Notes: generated by a model not told the origin, from the letters alone. DNA of 64,000 nucleotides from Mesorhizobium sp. PAMC28654 (GCF_020616515.1 NZ_CP085135.1:2728001-2792000), one strand, 5' to 3'; numbered from the stretch's first letter, positions 1 through 10,543 are shown. A program made the numbers and translations.

Positions 1-791
<791 letters not shown>

Positions 792-810
792 CGGCACATC
801 TGTCCCCAAA

Positions 811-837
811 GAAAGGGCGGCTCCTGGCCGCCCTTTC
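811..837. terminator. Bidirectional terminator-like hairpin between edd and the vWA gene
   Basis: Perfect 11-bp arms (811-821 and 827-837) flank a 5-nt loop. The stem is GC-rich with AAA/TTT at its base. It sits 19 nt after the edd stop and 21 nt after the stop of the converging vWA gene, so it can serve both transcripts. There is no long U tract. Confidence 0.7.
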
Positions 838-858
838 GAGGTAACGAAAGCACGCTTC

Positions 859-2538
859 CTACTGGACCGTAAGTTCGGCCCGTGCTCCCGCCTTGACCGT
901 CACGGTGCTTTCCTTCGAGCTGGTATCCGACTTTCCCGCCACGACCACATAGTCGCCTGCCGGTATCGCTGTCTGGTACTTCTGATCATAGGCATAGCCG
1001 ACGGATTTGCGGTTGCCGTTGATGTCCTTCTTCTGCTCAAAGATCTCGATCTTCTCGGCTCCAGGCGCGGTGATGGCCAGCACGCCGGCGTTCATCGCGA
1101 CTTTCAGCTCCTGATGCTCACCGACCTTGACGGTGAACGGCTGCTCGACAACCGCCAGATCGACCGTCGCGATCATCACATAGTCGTTGGGCGGCAGCCA
1201 GAATTTGCTGTCGGGCCCATAGGAATTGTCGACATTCTCCCTTGTGCCGTCGACCCCCTTCTTCGCCTTGACGATCTGGAAGTCGATGCCGGAGCCATCG
1301 GCCTTGTCGCCGCCGGCAACATAGAAGGCGTTGACGTTGATGTTTCCAACGCCGACGATCACATCCTTCTCCGCCGTCTTGCCCGCCGCCAGCTGGATGG
1401 TTTCGGTGACCGTCCCGCTGCCGATCTTGACCGTGACTTGCTGCTCGCCGGCCGGCACGATGACCGTGGAATTGCCATAGGACGTGGTGCTGCCGCCTGG
1501 GTAGACGACCTCGACCGTCGCGCCATCCAGAACGTCGGCCCCCTCATTCGGCCGCGGATGAATGACGAGTGTGCCGGCATTCAGCGTGAAGACGGGCTTG
1601 TAGACATGGCCAGCCTCGACCTTGAGCTTCTGCTCGGTCTTCACCTCGCCGTCGCGTGCGACAACAAGGTAATCGCCTGATTCAAGATTGCCCTTGTAGG
1701 CCCCGTATTCGGTTGTGACGATATCGCCCCGCGTGCCGTCGGCTTGCGCCTTGTAGATCTCCCACACATTGCCGTCCGTCAGGGCATCGCCGCCCTCGGC
1801 GAACACAGCAGTTGGCAGGAAATTGAATTCTGGCTTTTCGGGTGCCGGAGCGGCTACGGGCGCAGGCGCGGGAGGTGCCGGCTGCGGCGCGGGTGCCGGC
1901 GCCGGGGCCGGCGCAGCCGCGGCGATGGTTTCGACCAACGCGTCGCGCAACGCCTTCTCGTCCGAAGCCTGGATGTATTTGCCGCCCGTGTTTTCGGCGA
2001 GGCATGCGACCTGCCTCCCCTCGTCGGCGCTGAGGCCGAAGCCGACGACGTCGGCGGTGAAATCGACTCCGGACGCCTTCAGCTCCTTGCCGAGCGCGCA
2101 AGGGTCGCCGCCACATGTTTCAATTCCATCGGTGATGAGAATGACGGTCGCCTTTTCTTCTGTATATTTCAGCGCTTCCGCCGCCTGTTTGACGGCTGCC
2201 GTCAGCGGTGTCTTGCCAAGGAATTTCAAGTTGTCCGCGGCTGCCGAAATCGCGCTTGCCGATCCGGCCTGTGGCGGGACGATGAGCTCGATATCCTCGC
2301 AACTGCCCTTCTCACGGCGGCCATAGGCCATGAAGCCTATTTCCTTGTCGGCCGGGATCGACTGCAGCACGGTTCTAAGCGACTGACGCGCGATTTCTTG
2401 CCTGGGCTTGCCATCGATCTGCGACCACATGGAACCGGAAGCATCGAGTATGATAATTACGCGATCGGCGGCAAAGCCGGACGCCGTCGTGCAAAGAAGG
2501 AGCAGCGCCACGGCGACGCTCCGTGAAAATCCCACCAT
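859..2538 (-). CDS. Secreted von Willebrand factor A domain protein
   Basis: The product has 559 residues. Its N-terminus is a signal peptide (hydrophobic VAVALLLLCTTASG, then FAAD). A vWA domain follows with the MIDAS motif DASGS, a conserved Thr in GKTPLT and an Asp in TDGIE, which predicts metal-dependent adhesion to a protein ligand in the periplasm or outside the cell. An Ala/Pro-rich linker near residues 215-245 leads to three diverged repeats of about 90 residues, each with a GDYVVVA-like strand followed by an AG...L strand, and the protein ends on the last repeat. The open frame continues upstream, but the start at 2538 is chosen because AGGAG precedes it and the signal peptide begins there. 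The ligand and role are unknown. The upstream neighbour is a GlxA-type regulator on the same strand. Confidence 0.85.
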   Translation of the reverse strand: MVGFSRSVAVALLLLCTTASGFAADRVIIILDASGSMWSQIDGKPRQEIARQSLRTVLQSIPADKEIGFMAYGRREKGSCEDIELIVPPQAGSASAISAAADNLKFLGKTPLTAAVKQAAEALKYTEEKATVILITDGIETCGGDPCALGKELKASGVDFTADVVGFGLSADEGRQVACLAENTGGKYIQASDEKALRDALVETIAAAAPAPAPAPAPQPAPPAPAPVAAPAPEKPEFNFLPTAVFAEGGDALTDGNVWEIYKAQADGTRGDIVTTEYGAYKGNLESGDYLVVARDGEVKTEQKLKVEAGHVYKPVFTLNAGTLVIHPRPNEGADVLDGATVEVVYPGGSTTSYGNSTVIVPAGEQQVTVKIGSGTVTETIQLAAGKTAEKDVIVGVGNINVNAFYVAGGDKADGSGIDFQIVKAKKGVDGTRENVDNSYGPDSKFWLPPNDYVMIATVDLAVVEQPFTVKVGEHQELKVAMNAGVLAITAPGAEKIEIFEQKKDINGNRKSVGYAYDQKYQTAIPAGDYVVVAGKSDTSSKESTVTVKAGARAELTVQ

Positions 2539-2695
2539 GTAAATCTCCTGAGAAGCCTCTGGTCCGCGAGCGAAAGTTATTTGAGGCGACTGCCGCGCAC
2601 AAGCCCGAGCACTGTCATCGCACGACAAGCTATGACTGCAAATGGGTGAGGCAAGGGGTGGACTGGAGCATGCGCCAGCAGAACAAAAAGCCGGC

Positions 2696-3694
2696 TCAGT
2701 ATGTCGTGCGGCGCTCTTCGGACGGCGGCCTGCCGAACTGCAACCGGTAGCTCTGGGCGAAATAGGAATGTGAGGTGAAGCCGGTGGCGATCGCCACGTC
2801 GAGGATCGGCATGTTGGTCTGGCGCAGCAATTCGCGCGCGCGTTCAAGCCGCAGCCGCATGTAGTAGCGGCCGGGAGTAACGCTGAGATGGCGCAGGAAC
2901 AGGCGTTCGACCTGGCGCACCGACAGGCCCGCCGACTTGGCAAGCTGCACCGCCGAGAGCGGCTCGTCGAGATGGTCGGCCATCAGTTCGACGATGCGCC
3001 GCAGTTTCTCCGACTTGCCGGTCAGGTCACGCTCGGGCCCGACGCGCTGGCGGTCGCCGGCTGAACGGATGCGCTCGTGCTGGAACTGGTTGGCGACGCC
3101 ATTGGCGAGATTCGAGCCGAAATCCCCACGCACGATTTCCAGCATCAGGTCGATCGAGGTGGTGCCGCCGGCGCAGGTGTAGCGCTTGCGATCGATCTCG
3201 AAGACGTTGCCGGTGCAGTTGATGTCGGGAAAGCGCTCTACGAAGCCGGCACGGTTTTCCCAGTGGATGGTGCAGCGATAGCCCTCGAGCTGGCCTGCCT
3301 CGGCGAGCAGATAGGATCCGACAGAGAGCGCGCCGAGCGCGTTGCCACGACGGCCCCAGCTGCGCAGCGCCGACAGAACCTTGCTCTTGCCGGGGAACTC
3401 CGTCGTCAGGCCGACCGAAACGAAGAGGATGTCGACCGGCGGCAGGTCGGCGACGCTGTAGTCGATCTTGAGCGGCAGGCCGTTTGAGGCCATGACCGGA
3501 TCACCATCGGCGGACACCGTGGTCCAGCCATAGAAATCGCGACCCAGCAGCCGGTTGGCGGAGCGGAACGTGTCGATCGCCGCTGCCAGCGAAAACATGG
3601 AGAACTTGTCGACCAGCAGGAAGGCGAATTGCCGGCCACCTTGAACGGTCTCATTCACGGCCGGCCGCTCTACAGGAACAGTGGGGTTGGGCAA
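2696..3694 (-). CDS. GlxA-type transcriptional regulator (DJ-1/PfpI domain plus AraC HTH)
   Basis: A 332-residue regulator. Residues from about 20 to 190 form a class I glutamine amidotransferase-like (DJ-1/PfpI) ligand domain (FAFLLVDKFSMFSLAAAID). The C-terminal 100 residues carry the double AraC helix-turn-helix (LSAVQLAKSAGLSVRQVERL and ILDVAIATGFTSHSYFAQSY). Relatives include GlxA and the choline/carnitine regulators GbdR and CdhR, so an amine or amino-acid derivative is a plausible inducer, but nothing here fixes it. The start shown is TTG at 3694, 11 nt downstream of folD; GTG at 3658 is an alternative. It may be co-transcribed with folD. Confidence 0.88.
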   Translation of the reverse strand: MPNPTVPVERPAVNETVQGGRQFAFLLVDKFSMFSLAAAIDTFRSANRLLGRDFYGWTTVSADGDPVMASNGLPLKIDYSVADLPPVDILFVSVGLTTEFPGKSKVLSALRSWGRRGNALGALSVGSYLLAEAGQLEGYRCTIHWENRAGFVERFPDINCTGNVFEIDRKRYTCAGGTTSIDLMLEIVRGDFGSNLANGVANQFQHERIRSAGDRQRVGPERDLTGKSEKLRRIVELMADHLDEPLSAVQLAKSAGLSVRQVERLFLRHLSVTPGRYYMRLRLERARELLRQTNMPILDVAIATGFTSHSYFAQSYRLQFGRPPSEERRTTY

Positions 3695-3705
3695 AGCAGG
3701 CGCTC

Positions 3706-4605
3706 TCAGAAAGAGGGCCGTTTCAGTCCGGCCGCAAGATAGGCCGAGGCTAGCGTATTGGCCATCAGCATTGCAATGGTCATCGGCCCGACGCCGCCTG
3801 GAACAGGCGTGATGGCGCCGGCCACCTTGGCAGCCTCGGCATAGGCGACATCGCCAACCAGGCGCGACTTGCCCTCGCCCTTCTCGGGCGCCGGAATGCG
3901 ATTGATGCCGACATCGATGACGGTAGCACCCGGCTTTACCCAGTCACCCCTGACCATTTCGGGCCGGCCGACGGCGGCGACCAGAATATCGGCGGTGCGG
4001 GCCAGTGCCGGCAGGTCCTTGGTACGGCTGTGCGCGATGGTGACCGTGCAATTGGCGGCGAGCAGCAGATTGGCCATCGGCTTGCCAACGATGTTGGAGC
4101 GGCCGACGACGACCGCGTTGAGACCGGACAGGTCCTTGCCGCGCACGCGCTCGATCAGCAGCATCGAACCGGCGGGCGTGCAGGGTACGAAGGCCGTCTC
4201 GAGTTCGCCCGTGCCGAGCTTGCCGACATTGATGAAATGGAAGCCGTCGACATCCTTTTCCGGCGCGATGGTCTGGATGATCTTGCCCGCATCGATATGA
4301 GCCGGAAGCGGCAGCTGCACCAGGATGCCATTGATGGCGGGGTCGGCGTTGAGCCCGCCGATGATCTTCAGCAGATCCCGCTCGGACGTTTCGGCCGGCA
4401 GAGTGTGCTGGACCGAATGGAAGCCGCATTCCTTGGCGGTGCGGGATTTGGAAGCGACGTAGACCTGGCTTGCCGGATCCTCGCCGACGATGACGACGGC
4501 GAGACCGGGCTTGGCAATGCCATTCGCGGCAAGCTCGGCCGTCAAGGTCTTGACTATCCGCACCACGTCTTCGGCGACGCTCTTTCCGTCAATCACTTCA
4601 GCCAT
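3706..4605 (-). CDS. folD: Bifunctional methylenetetrahydrofolate dehydrogenase/cyclohydrolase
   Basis: This 299-residue cytosolic enzyme interconverts 5,10-methylene-, 5,10-methenyl- and 10-formyl-tetrahydrofolate, supplying one-carbon units for purine and formyl-Met synthesis. The diagnostic segments are [13 protein letters not shown] with the catalytic lysine, [16 protein letters not shown], the nucleotide-binding [12 protein letters not shown], and [10 protein letters not shown] near the C-terminus. Length matches the family. The start at 4605 (MAEVIDGKS) fits FolD N-termini and follows a GAGGG-type ribosome site; the longer upstream frame is not conserved-looking. The gene is followed closely by the GlxA-type regulator. 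Confidence 0.97.
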   Translation of the reverse strand: MAEVIDGKSVAEDVVRIVKTLTAELAANGIAKPGLAVVIVGEDPASQVYVASKSRTAKECGFHSVQHTLPAETSERDLLKIIGGLNADPAINGILVQLPLPAHIDAGKIIQTIAPEKDVDGFHFINVGKLGTGELETAFVPCTPAGSMLLIERVRGKDLSGLNAVVVGRSNIVGKPMANLLLAANCTVTIAHSRTKDLPALARTADILVAAVGRPEMVRGDWVKPGATVIDVGINRIPAPEKGEGKSRLVGDVAYAEAAKVAGAITPVPGGVGPMTIAMLMANTLASAYLAAGLKRPSF

Positions 4606-4776
4606 GAACCACCCTCTACACCATTCTGTACCAAAAGCGCCGCATATGAATGCCGCACATCCAGGTGCGCCTCTACGCAATTCGTCAGTGCGGCATTTTC
4701 ACGAAAATTGGGCGGGGCAATCCCGTCAATGCGCCGTCCCATGCCGTTAACTCGAAACAGGCATATTTTATTCGGC

Positions 4777-7335
4777 TTAGAAGTAACGCCGGCGTGCGCG
4801 GCTCTCCGTGAGCTCCTGAACCGCCTCGCGGAACTCACGCAGGCTGGCGCGGATTTCCTCGATCGGCGTTTGCTGCTCGGCAGCGTCCGAAGCCGGAGAT
4901 GCCGATGGGTCCCAAGGATAGGCGTCCTGCCGCGGCGCGACAGCCTGAAGAGGAGCCGGTTGCTGTGGATAGTACGCCGGCCCGGCATAGGGCGCCGTCG
5001 CCTGCGGATAGGTATAGCCCGCCGGCGGCTGCATCTGCCACGACTGAGCGTGGGGATAACCCGCCTGCTGGGGATATGGATAGGGCGTGGCCGGATATGC
5101 CGGATATGTGGCCTGTCGCGGCATGATGTCGTCAGTCAGAGGCGGCTCGGCCGTCTGCCGCGGAAGGGGAGCATAGGCGCCTTGCGGCGGCGGTGGTGCG
5201 TAGCCGGGCTGCTGGGGTGCCATGGGCTTCGCGGCAACAGCCGGAGAGATCGGCTGGCTGGGCAGCGTATCCGGGAACTTCTCCGCGTGTGCCTTGCCGG
5301 GCTTGGTCTTGCGGAACACCGACAGAAGGCCAGCGAGACGGCCAGTGCGAGCCGCCTCGATTGGCCGAACAGACGGGGGTGCCGCCTGATAGGCCTTGTC
5401 CTCGAAAGGCGTCCGGCGCTCTTCAGTGCCGCGGCGCGATCTCGAATTGGCTGTTTCACGCAAGCTCTCATAGGCGCCGCGCATGACGCCGAGACCGACA
5501 CCTGAGGCCAGGCCCAGCAGCAGCCCGGCAAGCGCAATGACAGCGCGCGACGGTCCCTTTGCCTCGAGTGGGGCGACAGCCGGGGTGAGCACATCGATGT
5601 TGGCGGTGTTGATGTTCTTCTGCTCGCCGGTTTCCTTGGAGCGCAGAAGATATTGTTCATAGACGGAACGCTTGGCGGCTGCCTCACGCTCGAGCTCGCG
5701 CATGGTGACGAGGTCGCTGTTGACGTCACCGCTTTGGACTTTCGCCTGCGCCAGCCGGGAAGCGAGGTCCTGTTCCAGCTGGACCGCGCGCTTCAGGTCG
5801 ACCTGAAGCGAAGAGGCGATGCGGCGCAGTTCCGCGGCGATGAGTTCGCGCGCGCCGGCAATCTGGGCGTCGAGAGCCTGGAGTTCGGGATGACGTGGCC
5901 CGAGCCGGACCGCGGCGCGGGCAGCCTCCTGCTTCAGCGTCGCATATTGCGAGCGCAGATCACTCATGGTGTTGGAGTTGATCTCTTCCGGCAATGTGCC
6001 GGTCAGCACCGAATTCACATCGATCGAACGCGCCGATGCTGCCCGGGCATTGAGCTCCAGCGTGCGGGCGCGGGCGACGGAGAGCTGCTCGTTGAGCTTC
6101 AGCATCTGATCATCACTGATCAGATGGCCTTGCGCGTCGACAAGGCCATGCGTGGCCCTGAAATCCTCGACCTTGCGTTCGGCCGCTTCGACATTCTTGC
6201 GCAACTCGTCGAGCTTGGACGTCAGTGCTTCCGTCGCGCGCACCGCCATGTCGGACTGGTATTGACCAGTCTCCTGCTGGAAGACGGTCCCGACCGTAGT
6301 GGCGATGAGAGCGGACATCTCGCCATCCTGGGTGGTGGCGCTGATGGAGACGACAAAGGTCTTGCCGGTGCGCTCGACCGACAGGCTCTCGGCCAGATTG
6401 CGAACGGCCAAAGCCCGGCGGCGGACTTCATCGGCGCCACCCGGCCCATCTTGGCGCGACAGTATCGACCGGATGAGTGACATGACGCCGAGGCCGCCTG
6501 AACCCTGGCCGTTGAATTCGGGATTGTCGACGAGCTTGAGTTGGTCGACGACCTTGTTGAGGACGTTGCCGGACGTGAGCATCTTGATCCGGGTTTCGAC
6601 GACAGCCAGCGCGGCATCGGGCTGCCCCACCGACTGGGTAAGATCCCGGTCGGAAAGCTTGAGGTCGCCCGGTGCGATAACCAGTTCAGTGGTGGCTTCG
6701 TATTTCTTGGGCGTCGACAGGGCGATCGCGATGCCCAGCGCCGCACCCAGGATCGTCGTCGTCACGATCAGCGCCTTCGACCTGGCAACGCCGCGAACCA
6801 CCTGCATCGGATCGATCAGCGGCTTCCACTGCTGCGTATCCTCACGAAACGGGTGTTCTTCGCTGGCGTAACGGGGCTCCGCGGCCACATCCGACTGTGC
6901 GGTGCCGAAAGCGTTGGCGGAAGCGGGCTGTGGCTGTGGTGCAGTTTGCGCGTAACTTGTCGGGTCTGTCTCGGCCGCCAGCAATTCGGCGCTGGAATCG
7001 TTCGGCCGCTTCCCACCCAGCCAACCCGGCAGCAAGCCGGCCAATCCGGATGTTTGCTCCGTTTGCGCGGCTGGTATTTGGGGAGCCGTGAACTGTTGGT
7101 CAGCGCCAGGCTGGCCAGCCTCACCGGTCGCAGTCGGTATCGGCTGCGCCCGCGCTTCGCGCCGTGAACGGGCAAGGCGATGGCGCGTGGCGGCATCCTC
7201 GCGCCATGACGGGTCTGTTCGATCGCCGATCGACACCAGCGATGCGTCGACGTCCTCCTCGCCGCGCACAGCCTGGCCGAGCGCGAGCAAGGACCGCTCG
7301 CGCTTCCAGTCTTCACGGTTTTCCCTGTCGACCAT
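4777..7335 (-). CDS. Wzz/GumC/ExoP-like polysaccharide co-polymerase without kinase domain
   Basis: An 852-residue inner-membrane protein predicted to set chain length or assist export of a surface polysaccharide. A long polar N-terminal region precedes transmembrane segment 1 (about 188-207). The periplasmic part has the Wzz domain and long coiled coils (for example KLDELRKNVEAAERKVEDF), and transmembrane segment 2 lies near 595-616. ExoP-type proteins usually carry a tyrosine autokinase after segment 2. Here there is no Walker A motif; instead about 235 residues rich in Pro, Gln, Tyr and Ala follow, with many Tyr-Pro pairs. It is divergent from the flippase gene (199-nt gap), which supports a joint role. 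The start at 7335 is the first in frame. Confidence 0.82.
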   Translation of the reverse strand: MVDRENREDWKRERSLLALGQAVRGEEDVDASLVSIGDRTDPSWREDAATRHRLARSRREARAQPIPTATGEAGQPGADQQFTAPQIPAAQTEQTSGLAGLLPGWLGGKRPNDSSAELLAAETDPTSYAQTAPQPQPASANAFGTAQSDVAAEPRYASEEHPFREDTQQWKPLIDPMQVVRGVARSKALIVTTTILGAALGIAIALSTPKKYEATTELVIAPGDLKLSDRDLTQSVGQPDAALAVVETRIKMLTSGNVLNKVVDQLKLVDNPEFNGQGSGGLGVMSLIRSILSRQDGPGGADEVRRRALAVRNLAESLSVERTGKTFVVSISATTQDGEMSALIATTVGTVFQQETGQYQSDMAVRATEALTSKLDELRKNVEAAERKVEDFRATHGLVDAQGHLISDDQMLKLNEQLSVARARTLELNARAASARSIDVNSVLTGTLPEEINSNTMSDLRSQYATLKQEAARAAVRLGPRHPELQALDAQIAGARELIAAELRRIASSLQVDLKRAVQLEQDLASRLAQAKVQSGDVNSDLVTMRELEREAAAKRSVYEQYLLRSKETGEQKNINTANIDVLTPAVAPLEAKGPSRAVIALAGLLLGLASGVGLGVMRGAYESLRETANSRSRRGTEERRTPFEDKAYQAAPPSVRPIEAARTGRLAGLLSVFRKTKPGKAHAEKFPDTLPSQPISPAVAAKPMAPQQPGYAPPPPQGAYAPLPRQTAEPPLTDDIMPRQATYPAYPATPYPYPQQAGYPHAQSWQMQPPAGYTYPQATAPYAGPAYYPQQPAPLQAVAPRQDAYPWDPSASPASDAAEQQTPIEEIRASLREFREAVQELTESRARRRYF

Positions 7336-7534
7336 TGTCTTTGAGCTTTACTCTTGGCGGCGTGGAGCGGCGGTCGGCCATTCGTTAAGCCACGCTAAAC
7401 AGGCATAGGAAACAAAAGGTTAATTTTGATGGATTGAAAGCAAAGTTCCCCGCATTGGTTGTGTACTTTTTTCCATTGCACCCGATGGCTTCAGAACGGC
7501 ACGTTAAGTTTTCCGATCTATCCTTTCGGGACGC

Positions 7535-8830
7535 ATGACACAGGCCAGTGACATACCGCAAAGGCGGCCCCTCGCCCGGATCGGCTTCTTTCTGGCCGAA
7601 CGACGGAAGCTGCTTCTCGACTATTTCTCGGCAATCAGCGGCGCTGGCGGCCGGCTGGTCTTTTCACTCGCCTATTTCATCGCACTGGCCAACACGCTGT
7701 CGATCTCCGAGTTCGGCATGTTCGCCACCGCGTCGGCGGCCGGCGTCATGCTCTCGCGTATACTCGCCTTCGGCTTCATCTCGGCGCTTTATCGCACGGC
7801 CACGATCCGCCCCAAGCTGATCGGCACGTTCACCGCCGGCTTTCTCCTGCTCGGCGTTGTGTCGCTGCCGTTGCTGGCAGCGGCCTCCTACGGCGTCTAT
7901 CTGATTTTCTTCGCCAGCAACGTGCCGCTGTCGGTGTTCGCGGCAATCGTGTTTGCCGAAGCGCTTCTATGGCGCCCGGTCGAGGTGGTGCTGATCGTCA
8001 ATAACGGTCTCGGCAAGTTCGGCCGCGCCGCCTTGCTGGCGATCCTGGCGACGGCCTTGCGGGCGCTCGGCGCCGTGCTGTTCATGTTCTCAGCGGAGCG
8101 GACGGTTGGCGTCTGGTCCTGGTACTATATCGGCGCCAACGCCGCTTCCTTGCTGCTTGCCTTCGGATTCTTCTATCCGCGCCAGCGACTGCGGCTACGC
8201 ACGGAACTCTATCTGCGGCGGCTCGCAGATTCCATCTACGTGGCTGGCGCGGAAGTGCTGTTCTATCTGCAGTCGGAGTTCGACAAGCTGCTGGTGCTGG
8301 CGATCGGCGGCCCGCATCTGGCCGGTATCTATGCTATCATCATGCGCCTGGTCGACCTGACGGCGATCCCAATCCGCACCTTCTCGATGATGCTGGTGCA
8401 GCGGATGATGCGGGCACCGGACCTGTTGTCCCGGCTGACGGTCAAAAGCGGCATCGAAGGCGGCGTTTTCCTCGTCTCCACCTCAGCGCTGCTGGCGCTG
8501 GGCATCGTGCTGCATTTCTTCCCCAACGCGCTGGGCAAGAATGTCTCCGAGGCCGCGCCTCTGGTTGCGCTGGCGATCTGCGTTCCCGGTCTGCGCAATC
8601 TTGTCGAATACCAGGCCGAACTTCTGTTCGCGCGCGGCCAGACGCTGGTGCGGGCAATCAATCTCGGACTGCTCGCCGGGTTGAAGGCGGTGCTCTTGAC
8701 CTATGTGCTGACAACCATATCGGACACGCCCAATCTGGTGTTGTCGCTGAACGTGGTCTTCCTGCTGATGTATCTCGCTTCGGCGCTGCTCACCTATTCG
8801 GCAATGCGCAAGCCGGCCAAGCCGATCTAG
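7535..8830 (+). CDS. Polysaccharide flippase (Wzx/MOP family)
   Basis: A 431-residue polytopic protein with about 12 hydrophobic segments and the oligosaccharide-flippase layout: an early LVFSLAYFIALANTLSISEFG segment and a central FDKLLVLAIGGPHLAGIYAI. It is predicted to move lipid-linked repeat units across the inner membrane. It lies divergent from the chain-length protein and converges on the glycosyltransferase unit, sharing 4 nt with the stop of the DUF6492-like gene. The start at 7535 is ATG; its ribosome site is weak. The substrate polymer cannot be read from sequence. Confidence 0.8.
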   Translation: MTQASDIPQRRPLARIGFFLAERRKLLLDYFSAISGAGGRLVFSLAYFIALANTLSISEFGMFATASAAGVMLSRILAFGFISALYRTATIRPKLIGTFTAGFLLLGVVSLPLLAAASYGVYLIFFASNVPLSVFAAIVFAEALLWRPVEVVLIVNNGLGKFGRAALLAILATALRALGAVLFMFSAERTVGVWSWYYIGANAASLLLAFGFFYPRQRLRLRTELYLRRLADSIYVAGAEVLFYLQSEFDKLLVLAIGGPHLAGIYAIIMRLVDLTAIPIRTFSMMLVQRMMRAPDLLSRLTVKSGIEGGVFLVSTSALLALGIVLHFFPNALGKNVSEAAPLVALAICVPGLRNLVEYQAELLFARGQTLVRAINLGLLAGLKAVLLTYVLTTISDTPNLVLSLNVVFLLMYLASALLTYSAMRKPAKPI

Positions 8831-9753
8831 CTATCAGGCCCGATCAAACGGCGGATACGGCCAATGTCCGTGCCGATGAAAGACTGCATGCCGATAGCGA
8901 CCTGTTCGGGCGCCATGGCCGCGACGAAACTGCGAAATTCGTCGTCCGACAATGCCTTCCCGGTCCAGTGGACGCGGCAGAATTCTTCCGAACCATGGAA
9001 ATGACCCGCGCCGCCCAGCACGTCATCGACATAGCGGCCGTAGATCATGCATTCGGAGAATTTGCGAGCCGAACCGATGACCTGAACCCAGTTGCGACCG
9101 TGGACCTTTTCAATCTCGGCACACATCGCCATCACGGTTTGGCGGCGCCACGCGATCAGCGTTGAAATATAGTCATGCGTCGAAACCACGGCTTCGTCGA
9201 TGCCAAGGGCCGCACCCGCGTTGCGCGACCAGATGCGATGTTCCTCATGGCCGCTGCCCGACAGCACGCCATCGCGACGAAACAGGCGCACCTTGCCATT
9301 GCGCCAGAAGGCGCCGCAATCGAAGGGTCTGAGGAAGGCGACATCGGAATCACAGAAGATCAGCACGTCTTCGCTGGCGTGCGCGGCGATGGCGATGCGA
9401 CGCAGCTGCTGCACGTGCCACCCGCGCAGCGGCATGGTCTTCAGGCTAAGCCAGATGCGCCGGCGAAACAGGCTGAGCGGATCGTCAAAGGCGTGCAGCC
9501 AGCGCGGCAGCAGGTCCCGTTCGTCGACAATCGTGCGACGGTTGTTCTGCAATTGACGAAACAGGGCCAGGTCGCGGTGTTCGACGAGAATGTAGTGATG
9601 CGCGACACCGGAAACATGACGGTCGACGGTCTCGCACAGAAGACGGCAGCGCTCGAAATCCGGCGCATAGCTTGCCGTCACGATTGCGGCTGTGGGTGCC
9701 CGAGGAAGCATGCCAGGTTCGACATCGACCCCAGGTACGAACCGGCTATTCAC
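8827..9753 (-). CDS. DUF6492-like putative glycosyltransferase
   Basis: The product is 308 residues. The N-terminal half resembles a nucleotide-sugar-binding fold (AAIVTASYAPDFERC), with a metal-binding-type acidic motif in LIFCDSDVAFLRPF; the C-terminal half is unremarkable. It resembles the family annotated as DUF6492, which is found in polysaccharide loci and is probably a glycosyltransferase. The GTG start at 9753 is chosen because AGGAG lies 7 nt upstream and it overlaps the upstream wecG-like stop by 8 nt, which suggests translational coupling. It is the last gene of a three-gene overlapping unit. Confidence 0.68.
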   Translation of the reverse strand: MNSRFVPGVDVEPGMLPRAPTAAIVTASYAPDFERCRLLCETVDRHVSGVAHHYILVEHRDLALFRQLQNNRRTIVDERDLLPRWLHAFDDPLSLFRRRIWLSLKTMPLRGWHVQQLRRIAIAAHASEDVLIFCDSDVAFLRPFDCGAFWRNGKVRLFRRDGVLSGSGHEEHRIWSRNAGAALGIDEAVVSTHDYISTLIAWRRQTVMAMCAEIEKVHGRNWVQVIGSARKFSECMIYGRYVDDVLGGAGHFHGSEEFCRVHWTGKALSDDEFRSFVAAMAPEQVAIGMQSFIGTDIGRIRRLIGPDS

Positions 9754-10543
9754 GAGTTCTCTCCTGCGGGATCGCCCCGCGTGACAGTTTCTGACGCACA
9801 ACGCGCCATAGAAACAACGGATTGCCGACCACGTATCGACGCCAGAGCCGGCCCGGTTCGACCACCAGCCGAAACAGCCATTCGAGCCGCAGCTGACGCA
9901 TCCACAAGGGCGCGCGCGGCACCGTACCGCTGAGGAAATCGAGCAATGCGCCGACGGCGATCGGCAACGTGCAGTGGCGCGCATCGATGTGGCGCGCGAT
10001 CCACAACTCCTGACGCGGAACCCCCATGGCGACGAGCAGCACGTCCGGCCGCAATTTGGCGATCCGATCGACGATACCCTGCTCCTGCCCGGCCGAAAAA
10101 TAGCCGTCATGGATGACGACGAATGTGTGCTGGACCGCGAGTGCGGCCAGTTTCACCGCGGCCGCTTCGGCATTGACCCGTGTTGCCCCGAGAAGCCCTA
10201 CAGTGAGCGGCCTGGCCGACGCCTGCAGGAAGGCAGGGACGAAATCCGTACCGTTGAGATTGTCCGGAAACGGCGCCCCGTAGAGCAGCTTGGCCGCCAG
10301 ATCCACGCCGACGCCGTCTGGCAGGATGAGAAAATCGTCGAGCGCCTCGGCAAAGACCGGGTCCGTGTAGGCAATGTTGGCGTTATGCGCGTTGAGAAAA
10401 CTGACCTTGGTGAAGCGCCGCTCGGCAACCAGGCGGGCCAGCAGCGCAATCGCGTCGTCCCAGCGAATGGCGAGCACCGAGATGCCCAGGATCGTCTTCA
10501 GATTGTCGAGGCCAGATGCCGCGCGGCCGGAATGCATGTTCAT
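9746..10543 (-). CDS. WecG/TagA/CpsF family glycosyltransferase
   Basis: A 265-residue member of GT family 26, which transfers ManNAc(A) or glucose-type sugars to undecaprenyl-linked intermediates at the inner membrane. Family motifs are NAHNANIAY, LPDGVGVDLAAKL, NGTDF, VGLLGA and MGVPRQELWIA. The start at 10543 has a perfect AGGAGG 7 nt upstream and forms an ATGA overlap with the preceding glycosyltransferase stop. An in-frame second ATG at 10537 is less well placed. It is part of the minus-strand operon with the GT4-type and DUF6492-like genes. Confidence 0.9.
   Translation of the reverse strand: MNMHSGRAASGLDNLKTILGISVLAIRWDDAIALLARLVAERRFTKVSFLNAHNANIAYTDPVFAEALDDFLILPDGVGVDLAAKLLYGAPFPDNLNGTDFVPAFLQASARPLTVGLLGATRVNAEAAAVKLAALAVQHTFVVIHDGYFSAGQEQGIVDRIAKLRPDVLLVAMGVPRQELWIARHIDARHCTLPIAVGALLDFLSGTVPRAPLWMRQLRLEWLFRLVVEPGRLWRRYVVGNPLFLWRVVRQKLSRGAIPQERTRE

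Noticed and set aside
4030..5505. 491-codon plus-strand open frame spanning folD and the co-polymerase
   Set aside because: It crosses two unrelated genes and the gap between them, with an Arg-rich low-complexity product.
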